Origin: Triticum aestivum
Lineage: Eukaryota; Streptophyta; Magnoliopsida; Poales; Poaceae
Assembly: GCF_018294505.1 (NCBI RefSeq)
Contig: NC_057794.1
Location: 193,549,201 to 193,613,200 of the forward strand
Direction of reading: 5' to 3'
DNA length: 64,000 nucleotides
Shown here: positions 10,986 to 21,059 of the stretch, one piece after another
How the letters are laid out: each line of letters starts with the position of its first letter
Position numbering within the stretch: position 1 is the stretch's first letter
Program-made: the position numbers and the translations under genes
The notes under the pieces: generated by a model
The model's database searches: none
What the model was told of the DNA's origin: nothing
Seen by the model: the letters and a program-made list of their open reading frames with translations, nothing else

Positions 10986-13040
10986 CTCCGGTTGATAAAG
11001 AGCCATTATTGCTGTACATAGGAGCCAATGCCCAGGCTATTAGCGTAGCTATTGTGGTGGAACGGAAGGAGGCAGGTAAGGATTATCCAGTTCAAAGGGC
11101 GGTTTACTACATCAGTGAGGTGCTTATTGAGTCCAAGCAGAGATATTTGCACTGGCAGAAGCTTGTATATGGGGTGTTCATGGACAGCCGAAAGCTTAAG
11201 CAATATTTTCTGGGTCATCCCATCACTGTGGTTAGTTCTGCTCCTTTAGGGGACATTATTCAGAACAGAGAAGCCAGAGGTTGGGTAGCCAAGTGGGCCA
11301 TTGAGCTGGGTCCTCATGGTTTGAAATATATGCCTCACACGGCCATCAAGTCTCAGGCGCTGGTGGATTTCATCAATGACTAGACAGAGCTGCAGATGCC
11401 TGAGGAAAATCCAGATAACACGTATTGGATTATTCACTCTGATGGGTCCAGGCAATTGGAGGGCTCGGGGGTTGGAGTTGTGCTTGCTTCGCCTCGAGGT
11501 GATAAATTTTGTTATGTTCTCCATTTGATGTTCCCTTGCACTACCAATGCAGTTGAATATGAGGCCTTGCTCCACGGTCTTCGGATGTCTAAGGAGATGA
11601 ACTTAAGCTGGGTTAGGTGCTTTGGCGACTCAGATTTGGTGGCTCAGCAAGTCTCTGGTACTTGGGATTCCAAGGATCCACTCATCGCGGCTTATCGACG
11701 AGAGGTGGACGTTATTGCTGGTCACTTCAAGGGTTATCAAGTTGAGCATGTTGATCGGAGGAAAAATGAAGCGGCGGACGCTTTAAGCCGTTTGGGTTCT
11801 CAACGTAAACCAGTGCCGCCTAATGTCTTTCTTGACGTTTTGCATGACCCGTCGGTCAAGTTACCTACAGAGGAGGATTTGGCTATTCCTGACCCGGAAG
11901 GTCAGTTGGTGGCGGATCTTCATGTAATTCTGGATTGGACAGTACCTTATTTGGCTTATATGACTCGGGGCGAGTTACCTAAGGATGAAACCTTAGCCAG
12001 GCAGATAACCCGGCAGTCTAAGTCAATGACAATTGTTAATGGAGAGCTACATCATCGTAGTGTCACAGGGGCGTTTCAACGTTGTGTTTCTCCAAAATAG
12101 GGTTGTGAGGTCCTGCGTGAGATTCATGAAGGAGACTATGGTCATCATGCCGGTTCAAAATCTCTTGTGGCTAAAGCTTTTCGTCATGGGTTTTATTTGT
12201 TAACAACTCATGCAGATGCGGAGGACCTGGTCAGCAGGTGTGATGGATGTCAGAAATTTTCACGACGAGCTCATGTGCCGGCTCAAGAATTGTGGATGAT
12301 TCAAATTACTTGGCCGTTTTGCAGTTTGGGGTTTGATATTCTTGGACCTTTCAAAATATCCAAGGATAAGAAGACCCACCTTTTGGTGGAGGTTTATAAG
12401 TTCACTAAGTGGATAGAGCAGAGCCAGTCAGTAAGTGTGATGCAGCAACGGCTGTTCAATTCATGAAGAAGGTGATCTTCCATTTTGGCTTTCCACACAG
12501 CATCATAACAGACAATGGCACTAATCTCTCTAAAGGTGCTATGGAAGAATTTTGTCAATGTGAGCATATTCAGCTTGATGTATCGTCACTGGCTCACCCC
12601 TAATCTAATGGTCAAGCTGAGAGAGCCAATCAAGATATCTTGAGAGGCATCAAGCCCTGGCTTATGGTTCCCCTGCAGAGGACGCCGGGTTGTTGGGTGG
12701 AGGAGTTACCTTCCGTGTTATGGAGCATTAATACCACCCCTAACATATCTACATGATACACGCCTTTCTTCATGGTTTATGGAGCAGAGACGGTTCTCCC
12801 TAGTGACATCCGTCATGACTCACCTCGTGTGGCGGCTTATGTTGAAGCTGATAATGAAAAAGCACGTTAGGAAGCACTTGACCTGTTGGATGAGGAGCAT
12901 GACATCGCAGCGGCTCGTTCAGCGATTTACCAACAAAATCTGCGCCGTTACCACAGCCGCCGGGTTAAAACCAAAACTTTCCAAGAAGGTGATCTGGTGC
13001 TCCAGCTTATCCAGGATCAGACTAATATGCACAGGTTCCA
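10986..13040 (+). pseudogene. Tat-A pol 3' part, copy 1 (RNase H, second RNase H, integrase)
   Basis: Copy 1 of a tandem duplication. A remnant first RNase H/connection domain (PLLLYIGANAQAIS to ALVDFIND, 11004-11380) is followed, after a TAG at 11381, by a second RNase H: HSDGSRQLEGSG (Asp about 11441), VEYEALLHGL, CFGDSDLV and KNEAADALSRLG, the four acidic positions all present. This dual RNase H arrangement marks the Tat lineage. Integrase follows: HHCC finger (HEGDYGHHAG, CDGCQKF), first Asp (GFDILGPF), second Asp (ITDNGTN, about 12510) and Glu (QAERANQ). Stops at 12098, 12601, about 12754 and 12868 are sense codons in copy 2. A frameshift near 12415 is shared by both copies. Confidence 0.9.
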
Positions 13041-15056
13041 CTCCGGTTGATAAAGAGCAATTATTACTGTACATAGGAGCCAATGCCCGGGCTATTAGCG
13101 TAGCTATTATGGTGGAACGGAAGGAGGCAGGCAAGGATTATCCAGTTCAAAGGGCGGTTTACTACATCAGTGAGGTGCTTATTGAGTCCAAGCAGAGATA
13201 TTTGCACTGGCAGAAGCTTGTATATGGGGTGTTCATGGACAGCCAAAAGCTTAAGCAATATTTTCTGGGTCATCCCATCACTGTGTTTAGTTCTGCTCCT
13301 TTAGGGGACATTATTCAGAACAGAGAAGCCACAGGTTGGGTAGCCAAGTGGGCCATTGAGCTTGGTCCTCATGGTTTGAAATATATGCCTCGCACGGCCA
13401 TCAAGTCTCAGGCGCTGGTGGATTTCATCAATGACTAGACAGAGCTGTAGATGCCTGAGGAAAAGCCAGATAACACGTATTGGAATATTCACTTTGATGG
13501 GTCCAGGCAATTGGAGGGCTCGGGGGCTGGAGTTGTGCTCGCTTCGCCTCGAGGTGATAAATTTTGTTATGTTCTCCATTTGATGTTCCCTTGCCCTACC
13601 AAAGCAGTTGAATATGAGGCCTTGCTCCACGGTCTTCGGATGTCTAAGGAGATGAACTTAAGCCGGGTTAGGTGCTTTGGCGACTCAGATTTGGTGGCTC
13701 AGCAAGTCTCTGGTACTTGGGATTCCAAGGATCCACTCATCGCGGCTTATCGACGAGAGGTGGACGTTATTGCTGGTCTCTTCAAGGGTTATCAAGTTGA
13801 GCTTGTTGATCGGAGGAAAAATGAAGCGGCGGATGCTTTAAGCCGTTTGGGTTCTCAACGTAAACCGGTGCCGCCTAATGTCTTTCTTGACGTTTTGCAT
13901 GACCCGTCGGTCAAGTTACCTACAGAGGAGGATTTGGCTATTCCTGACCCGGAAGGTCAGTTGGTGGCGGATCTTCATGTAATTCTGGATTGGACAGTAC
14001 CTTATTTGGCTTATATGACTCGGGGCGAGTTACCTGAGGATGAAACCTTAGCCAGGCAGATAACCCGGCAGTCTAAGTCAATGACAATTGTTAATGGAGA
14101 GCTACATCATCGTAGTGTCACAGGGGCGTTTCAACGTTGTGTTTCTCCAAAAGAGGGTTGTGAGGTCCTGCGTGAGATTCATGAAGGAGACTGTGGTCAT
14201 CATGCCGGTTCAAAATCTCTTGTGGCTAAAGCTTTTCGTCATGGGTTTTATTTGTTAACAACTCATGCAGATGCGGAGGACCTGGTCAGCAGGTGTGATG
14301 GATGTCAGAAATTTTCACGACGAGCTCATGTGTCGGCTCAAGAATTGTGGATGATTCAAATTACTTGGCCGTTTTGCAGTTTGGGGGCTTGATATTGTTG
14401 GACCTTTCAAAATATCCAAGGATAAGAAGACCAACCTTTTGGTGGAGGTTTATAAGTTCACTAAGTGGATAGAGCAGAGCCAATCAGTAAGTGTGATGCA
14501 GCAACGGCTGTTCAATTCATGAAGAAGGTGATCTTCCATTTTGGCTTTCCACACAGCATCATAACAGACAATGGCACTAATCTCTTTAAAGGTGCTATGG
14601 AAGAATCTTGTCAATATGAGCATATTCAGCTTGATGTATCGTCACTGGCTCACCCCCAATCTAATGTTCAAGCTGAGAGAGCCAATCAAGATATCTTGAG
14701 AGGCATCAAGCCCTGGCTTATGGTTCCCCTGCAGAGGACGCCGGGTTGTTGGGTGGAGGAGTTACCTTCCGTGTTATGGAGCATTAATACCACCCCTAAC
14801 ATATCTATAGTATACACGCCTTTCTTCATGGTTTATGGAGCAAAGACGGTTCTCCCTAGTGACATCCGTCATGACTCACCTCGTGTGGCGGCTTATGTTG
14901 AAGCTGACAATGAAAAAGCACGTCAGGAAGCACTTGACCTGTTGGATGAGGAGCATGACATCGCAACGGCTCGTTCAGCGATTTACCAACAAGATCTGCG
15001 CCGTTACCACAGCCGCCGAGTTAAAACCAGAACTTTCCAAGAAGGTGATCTGGTGC
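13041..15056 (+). pseudogene. Tat-A pol 3' part, copy 2
   Basis: Copy 2 repeats the segment starting at the ctccggttgataaag site (10986 in copy 1, 13041 here), with a period of 2055-2056 bp and only scattered differences. It keeps the long frame 13451-14392, covering the second RNase H and the integrase zinc finger. It has a private one-base insertion near 14387 (frameshift before the first integrase Asp) and a private TAG at 13448. Shared with copy 1 are the TAG at 13436 (11381 in copy 1) and the deleted base near 14472. Homology stops at about 15056, where the LTR of chromovirus A resumes, so the C-terminal end, PPT and 3' LTR are missing. Confidence 0.9.
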
Positions 15057-15805
15057 CCGCGGTTATGTGGCAGATGGGAGTTTTTAATATCCAGGTGTAG
15101 AGAACTTGACACTTGACTTAATTAAAATGCGCCAACTGCATGTGTAACCGTGATGGTCTCTTTTCGATGAGGTTCGGGAAGTGAACAGGGTTGGGTTATG
15201 ATTTAACATAAGTAGTTCAAGATCACTTCTTAATCATTACTAGATTATGACCGTTGTGTAGTTTCTCACCTTATTCTTATATTCATAAGCTAGCCACCAT
15301 ACTCTGCTTAGTGCTTGCTACAACTCCACTTTATATCCATACCTTACCTTTAAGCTTTAATAGTCTTGACACCAAGGGTAATAGAATTCCTGAGTCCTTG
15401 TGGCTCACCAAATACTACCAACACAGTTGCAGGTACTGACGAGATTGATGCAGGTGATGTCACTGAACTCAAGTGGGAGTTCGACGAAGACCTTGGCGTT
15501 ACTATATTTCCTTTCCGGATGATCAATAGTGGTGCTAAGTAGGGTCGATCGGGACTTAGCATGGGTGGTTGTCTTTTATTTGTTTGATTTCTTCCGTAGC
15601 CAGACTTTGTGTTCATCTTGAATGATTGTATAACTTGATGTTATTGCGTGACATTGTGGCGGTTGTAAGACAAACCTCGTATTCTATCTATTCAGTACAT
15701 GTGATGAGCAAAGATAAAACCACTTTTGCGACCATACCAATATGCGCTTATGCCCCAAGTCGTGCCTCGACACATATGGAGTATAGTCGCATATTCGGCG
15801 TTACA
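15054..15805 (+). mobile_element. 3' LTR of chromovirus A, right part
   Basis: From cccgcggttatg at about 15057 the sequence matches the reverse complement of the LTR end region of the minus-strand chromovirus (39009-39770), for instance the tract ttaattaaaatg and ccgtgatggtctctt. It closes at cggcgttaca (15805). Together with 3890-6183 the LTR is about 3.0 kb, about 1.1 kb shorter than its relatives, so the deletion that removed the Tat-A 3' end probably took LTR sequence too. The expected right target-site copy is gccat (15806-15810); its partner lies outside the window. Confidence 0.8.
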
Positions 15806-16441
15806 GCCATGGACCTGGTGGGCTCGGGACTATCATCCTCTCGACGAACAGTCGTCTCCCGATTCGTCTTGTTTTGCTGACCATGTTGGGAATGACAAAC
15901 GGGGCGCCGCGGCGAGAGCACCAAGGTGGAGGACGACGTAGAGACCTCGGACCGAATGAACCGGAGCGGGGGAAGACAAAGGCGGAGGGCAGTACGAGGG
16001 TTGACTTGTTCGGGTGCAGGGTGGGCCGATGGTGCTGCCGCCGCCGGATAATGTGTTGGAGTAGAGGGATGTCCTGGCCAACACCATAGGCTATGATGGG
16101 TCACCGAGGCATGTGCGGCAGTGCTGCCAGTCGCTGTATAGGAAGAGGACGAAAGATTGAACAAAATAAAGAGATACAAATGGATAGGTGGTTTCTCCCA
16201 GATGTCTGTGTACGAGACCTCCTGGGTCTACCTGAGAAGGGGAATATGTTGGGAGGAAGGAGATTCAAAGCACAACAGCCCAGTGAACTAGTTACATACA
16301 TAAGCAAATAGCCACAAAAAAAGCAAACATGTTAATGGGTTCTTAGACGAAATATTTCGGACAAAACAGATAATTACGACACATAGTCTAATGCATCAAA
16401 CACTCAGATTATAAAGGTGCTTAAACAGATAAAGTACATCA
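15806..16441. other. Low-copy flank, no recognisable feature
   Basis: This DNA follows the end of chromovirus A and is not similar to the other repeats here. It is moderately GC-rich at first (15890-16080) and then AT-rich. Short frames on both strands have no motif I know, and those on the minus strand run into the LTR. It may be the former 3' flank of the minus-strand pseudogene at 16442. Confidence 0.4.
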
Positions 16442-16847
16442 TCTAGACCTTCCTGGCACACTTGATCATGACGATGCGGCTGTCCGTGTACTTGTCGGTT
16501 ACGGGAAGCACACACACCCTCATGTCCAAGATCTTCATGTACATGTCATAGCATGCGTATGCGTCCTTGGTCGTGTAGACCTACCACATGTTTAGGTCCT
16601 TGCTATCATTGTCTTCTTTCATGTTAGTGTAGCAGGGATCGATGATGGTCTCGGTGAGGTCAACCATGGTGTTAGCTTTCTCGTCCTGTAGGTACTGCTT
16701 GAACTCGGCAAGGCAGAGCTTCACCGAGTCCGGATCGTTGGTGTACATCACATTCAACTTGGTGCAGTCATGGGACTGAATGGCGAACTCAAAGGTGAAC
16801 TCCTTATTGTAGTCCATATCCAGCAGGCTCACCCCTTCGATCGCCAT
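16442..16847 (-). pseudogene. 3'-5' exonuclease-like protein, internally deleted pseudogene
   Basis: The frame starts MAIEGVSLLDMDYNKEF at 16847 and reads through to a stop at about 16445, with one internal TAG at about 16578-16580 (after NMW). I recognise the N-terminal part (TFEFAIQSHD, LNVMYTNDPDSV, AEFKQYLQDEK) and C-terminal part (VDLTETIIDPCY, then VYTTKDAYACYDMYMKILDMR) of plant WRN-like DEDDy 3'-5' exonuclease-domain proteins, which are numerous in Triticeae. The YTTKDAYACYDMY stretch fits exo motif III (Tyr-x3-Asp). Exo motif I (the usual DLEYT) and motif II are missing, as are residues just before motif III, so at least two deletions are present. An active protein would remove nucleotides from DNA or RNA 3' ends; this one cannot. 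Family assignment is from memory of conserved wording. Confidence 0.6.
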
Positions 16848-17182
16848 TGGAGTCTCCTCAAATGAACGAGTGGGTAGGCGGCTGCAGTAGTTCGTTTTTC
16901 AGCTCTTGGGGAACTGGATTCAACAGTAAATTGAGTTTAAAGTTACTACCCCTCCCTCGCCCGCTGCACTCCTGGAACAACATGCACCCTCGGCGCATTC
17001 AAACGCCTCCATTAAGAAACCTATTCCGGCCACACGTCTGTTCATGAGCGATCAACATGCACAACAATTAGAATTATTATTGTCAGCACGCACAGGATCA
17101 GCACATTTGTCGCACTTCACACAGATAATACTACCAAGCTTGAACTGTTTGTTATGGTTGATGTCCACTGCATCATCATGCC
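16848..17182 (-). other. Upstream flank of the pseudogene with an exon-like relic
   Basis: Read on the minus strand, about 17185-17047 gives an open stretch containing VDINHNKQFKLGSI and CVKCDKCADP, a Cys-rich run that could be part of a zinc-binding fold. It follows a possible splice acceptor (CAAGCTAG). I do not recognise the protein. It may be an eroded exon upstream of the exonuclease-like pseudogene or a chance frame. Confidence 0.25.
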
Positions 17183-17249
17183 ATGTTTCCTAGCTTGCAA
17201 GATTCATAACCAACAAATAATATTCAAATAATAAGTACAACAAAGATGC
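17183..17249 (+). repeat. 79-bp tandem repeat, left remnant
   Basis: About 67 bp matching the 79-bp repeat unit found right of the solo LTR (shared core agcttgcaagatt...accaacaaata and acaacaaagatgc). The solo LTR insertion at 17250 splits the array. Confidence 0.75.
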
Positions 17250-18936
17250 GGATGTCTACTACACAACCTTCTTCTTGTAGATGTTGTTGGGCCTCCAAGT
17301 GCAAAGGTTTGTAGGACAGTAGCAAATTTCCGTCAAGTGGATGACCTAAGGTTTATCAATCCGTGGGAGGCGTAGGATGAAGATGGTCTCTCTCAAACAA
17401 CCCTGCAACCAAATAAAGAGAGTCTCTTGTGTCCCCAACACACCCAATACAATGGTAAATTGTATAGGTGCACTAGTTCGGCAAAGAGATTGTGATACAA
17501 GTGCAATATGGATGGTAGATATATGTTTTAGTAATCTGAAAATATAAAAACAGCAATGTAACTAATGATAAAAGTGAGCAAAACGGTATTGCAATGCTAG
17601 GAAACAAGGCCTAGGGTTCATACTTTCACTAGTGCAAGTTGCCTCAACAATAATAACATAATTGGATCATATAACTATATATCCCTCAACATGCAACAAA
17701 GAGTCACTCCAAAGTCACTAATAGCGGAGAACAAACGAAAAGATTATGGTAGGGTATGAAACCACCTCAAAGTTATCCTTTCTAATCTATTCAAGAGTCT
17801 GTAGTAAAATAACATGAAGCTATTCTTTCCGTTCAATCTATCATAGAGTTTGTACTAGAATAACACCTTAAGACACAAATCAACCAAAACCCTAATGTCA
17901 CCTAGATACTCCAATGTCACATCAAGTATCCATGGGTATGATTATACGATATGAATCACACAATCTCAGATTCATCTATTGAAACCAACACAAAGTACTT
18001 CAAAGAGTGCCTGAAAGATTCTATCGGAGAGTCAAGATGAAAACGTGTGCCAACCCCTATGCATAGGTTCATGGGCGGAACCCGCAAGTTGATCACCAAA
18101 ACATACATCAAGTGGATCAATAGAATACCCCATTGTCACCATGGTATCCCACGCAAGACATACATCCAGTGTTCTCAAATCCTTGAAGACTCAATCCGAT
18201 AAGATAACTTCAAAGGGAAAACTCAATCCATTACAAGAGAGTAGAGGGGGCGAAACATCATAAGATCCAACTATAATAGCAAAGCTCGAGATACATCAAG
18301 ATCGTGCCACCTTAAGAAAACGAGAGAGAGAGAGAGAGACATCAAACACATAGCTACTGGTACATACCATCAGCCCCGAGGGAGAGCTACTCCATCCACG
18401 TCATGGAGAGCGCCGAGATGATGAAGATGGCCACCGGAGAGGGATTCCCCCTCCAGCAGGGTGCCAGAACGGGTCTAGATTGGTTTTCGGTGGCTACGGA
18501 GGCTTCTAGCGGTGTAACTCCCGATCTATTGTGCTCCCCGAAGTTTTTAGGGTATATGGATATATATGGGAGGAAGAAGTACGCCAGTGGACCTCCGGGC
18601 TGTCCACGAGGCAGGGGGCACGCCCAGGGGGGTGGGCGCGCCCCCCACCCTTGTGGGCAGCCTGGGACTCTCCTGGTCCAACATTGATACTCCGTGGGCT
18701 TCTTCTGGTCCAAAAATAAGTTCCGTGAAGTTTCAGGTCAATTGGACTGCGTTTGATTTTCCTTTTCTACGATACTCTAAAACAAGGAAAAAACAGAAAC
18801 TGGCACTGGGCTCTAGGTTAATAGGTTAGTCCCAAAAATCATATAAAATAGCATATAAATGCATATAAAACATCCAAGGTTGATAATATAATAGCATGGA
18901 ACAATAAAAAATTATAGATACGTTGGAGACGTATCA
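17250..18936 (-). mobile_element. Solo LTR of a TGATAC-type element
   Basis: On the minus strand the LTR opens TGATACGTCTCCAACG (18936 downward) and ends GTAGTAGACATCC at 17250, where relatives end ...CATCA. Length is 1687 bp. It is flanked by gatgc (17245-17249) and aatgc (18937-18941), target-site copies differing by one base. Both sides continue into the same 79-bp tandem repeat, so no internal domain remains: a solo LTR formed by LTR-LTR recombination. A TATA-like tatatat lies near 18566-18573 and a (GA)n run at 18322-18339. Confidence 0.85.
18322..18339 (+). repeat. (GA)9 microsatellite
   Basis: Nine GA dinucleotides within the solo LTR. Confidence 0.9.
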
Positions 18937-19142
18937 AATGCCTACACATCTCATTTATTCCCGGCTTGCAAGATTCAAAACCAACAAATAAAATTCAAAT
19001 AACAAGTACAACAAAGATGCCTACACATCTCATTCATTCCCAGCTTGCAAGATTTAGAACCAACAAATAAGATTCAAATAATAAGTATAACAAAGATACC
19101 TACACATCTCATTGATTCCCAGCTTGCAAGATTCAGAACCAA
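18937..19142 (+). repeat. 79-bp tandem repeat, right part
   Basis: Copies start at 18940, 19019 and 19098, exactly 79 bp apart. Each begins cctacacatctcatt, with agcttgcaagatt and tacaacaaagat further in. The third copy stops at about 19142. With the remnant at 17183-17249, the array had about four copies before the solo LTR inserted. Confidence 0.9.
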
Positions 19143-19146
19143 CCCA

Positions 19147-19378
19147 TTAGAGCCTTTTAACAAAGTGAATATCGGGATTAAATCCACCTTGGCTAGTCAT
19201 GTTATACAACCCAAGAACTTGGCGAATGCTCTTGACCATCACAATATCTGTAGTTGAGTATTCCTGTTTGCACATCACAGATAAGAAAGAGCATGATTAC
19301 TATAATAGTGGCACTCCTTGAACTCAACCTGCAGATCCAGTCGATGATTCAAGTCATGCGACTTTTTCTGCAGTTCAC
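19147..19378 (-). other. Exon-like open stretches, unrecognised gene relic
   Basis: Minus strand. A stretch from 19263 to 19147 reads EYSTTDIVMVKSIRQ ... FNPDIHFVKRL followed by a stop, directly after a pyrimidine-rich tract and CAG that look like a plant splice acceptor. Upstream, 19378 to about 19300 reads ELQKKSHDLNHRLDL, also after a TTTCAG acceptor-like site. The distance between the two stretches is too short for a normal plant intron, and their frames differ. They could be relics of one host gene, possibly linked to the pseudogene at 16442. No family recognised. Confidence 0.3.
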
Positions 19379-19654
19379 CTGAAATGAAGGAAAGATTACA
19401 TCATTCAGCTAGCAAGAAGTACTTGCTCTCATGAGCTGGCAGGTTCTTCTTTAGTAGTTGCACTAAAATTAAGCAACATTAAGGTTGGTTGTCCTGCTCA
19501 TGTAAGGTGCAACTATAATCTTATCCTTTTGTGTAGTTCCACTAAAATAAAGTGCCATTGTGGTGACAGTGATGGCTCATCTTGCAAAGGCTAATAAAAT
19601 GTTGCATGAGATTACCAACAGAACTTGATGGAGATTTTGGAAACTCCAATCACC
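19379..19654. other. No feature seen
   Basis: AT-rich DNA between the exon-like relic and the LTR fragment. Two short related phrases (tagttgcactaaaat at about 19455 and tagttccactaaaat at about 19535) hint at an old local duplication of about 80 bp. No coding or element ends seen. Confidence 0.35.
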
Positions 19655-20699
19655 ATTTTGTGCAGTTCCAATCTAGACACAGATCCAATCCAGACACCAT
19701 TACGGAGGGGTTCATCATCCTCATTGGTGCCTCTCTGATAATGCGTGAGTAATTCATTGTGGATCTACGGGCCTGTAGTTAGTAGCTAGATGGCTTCCTC
19801 TCTATCTTTTGATTCTCAATATAATGGTCTCTTGGAGATCTGTTTGATGTAACTCTTTTTTGCGGTATGTTTGTTGGGATCCGATGAACTTTGAGTTTAT
19901 GATCAGATCTATGTTTTTATCCATGAAAGTTATTTGATTCTTTCGATCTCTTATATGCATGATTACTTATAGCCTCGTATTTCATATTTGAATCTTTGGT
20001 TTAGTTAGGCCGACAAGGTCGATTTTTCTTGCCATGGGAAGAGGTGATTTGTGATGGGTTCGATCTTACGGTGCTTGATCCCAGTGATAGATGAGGAACT
20101 AACACATATGTATCATTGCTATTAAGGATAACAAGATGGGGTCTATTTATACATAAATAGATCTTGTCTACATTATGTCATCGTTCTTATTCAATTACTC
20201 CGTTTTTCCATGAACTTAATACACTAGATGCATGCTGGATAGTGGTAATTGCCCAATAGTAATTTTTTACCCACCGTATGCTATTTTTCTCAAGAGATGC
20301 CACTAGTGAAATCTACGGCCCCGGGGTCTCTTCTTTATTATATTTGCGTCTGTGATTTATTTTTATTTGATTTTATTTTTAGATCTATTAATCCAAAAAT
20401 ACAAAAATACCTTGCTGCAATTTATTATTATTTATTTTATCTCGTGTTCCCGCGAGATCTATTTTTGCAACCTAATACAATTTTACCTATCTTTTTACTC
20501 GTGAGGGATTGACAATCCCTCTCTTACATCGGGTTGCAAGTTTTTGTTCTTTATATGCAGGAGTTGTTTACATGGTGTTGTGTGGTTTTCCTACTGGTTC
20601 GATAACCTTGGTCTCATCAATGAGGGAAATACCTACCTTAGCTATGCTGCATCATCCATTCCTTTTTGGGGAAATACTAACATAGTTTAAGCTGCATCA
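19655..20699 (+). mobile_element. 5'-truncated TGATAC-related LTR
   Basis: From about 19680 the sequence parallels 1515-2582 (gatgatgtgtgagtagt-like start, 'ttctcaatacaa' region, 'atgcatgctggatag' region, 'gagggattgacaa', 'tgagggaaatac'). It closes GCTGCATCA at 20699. The start of the LTR is missing, and an internal block present in 2040-2160 is deleted near 20245. It is a relic; no flanking duplication could be matched. Confidence 0.7.
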
Positions 20700-20945
20700 G
20701 GTTACATGTTGTGCGACCGCCTCACCTGCCGTGGTGATCCGCCGAGTTCGAGACCAGGATAGATTTTTTACGGTGTCAGCCTTGGGCGATTCATCAGGTC
20801 GCAGGTTGATGGACAAGGAATTTTGGCTACGGCACTGCAAGTCTAGAGGGATAGTACAGCGATGCAGCAGGCAGGACCAAAAGCGTTTGCAGTTGTTATT
20901 TCTTATGTGAAGTTAAGGTTGACCCGTTAAATCAAAGAGAGTACT

Positions 20946-20989
20946 AGTCCCACGTGAAACTATTCAGAGTCCCGCGTGAAACTATTCAG
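20946..20989 (+). repeat. 22-bp tandem duplication
   Basis: AGTCCC(A/G)CGTGAAACTATTC-type unit, two copies at 20946-20967 and 20968-20989 with one difference. Confidence 0.9.
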
Positions 20990-21059
20990 AGCCAATCGGC
21001 CATGGGATGATGCGACCGGCCGCACCACGCTCCACGTGATCTTCTACGACCTCCGCGTT

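Larger units (their letters stand above)
10986..15056 (+). repeat. About 2.05-kb direct tandem duplication inside pol
   Basis: Two head-to-tail copies, 10986-13040 and 13041-15056, with period 2055 bp rising to 2056 after a one-base insertion. The left edge and the junction share ctccg, a short microhomology. Copies differ at scattered sites, for example about four in 50 near 11400/13455, and fewer elsewhere. The duplication postdates at least two inactivating lesions that both copies share. Confidence 0.93.

Noticed and set aside
15748..16179. 143-codon minus-strand ORF
   Set aside because: Crosses the LTR boundary at 15805, so it cannot be an ancestral gene; no domain seen.
18940..19142. 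CRISPR-like array
   Set aside because: Whole 79-bp units repeat without unique spacers, in a plant retroelement context; simple tandem repeat.
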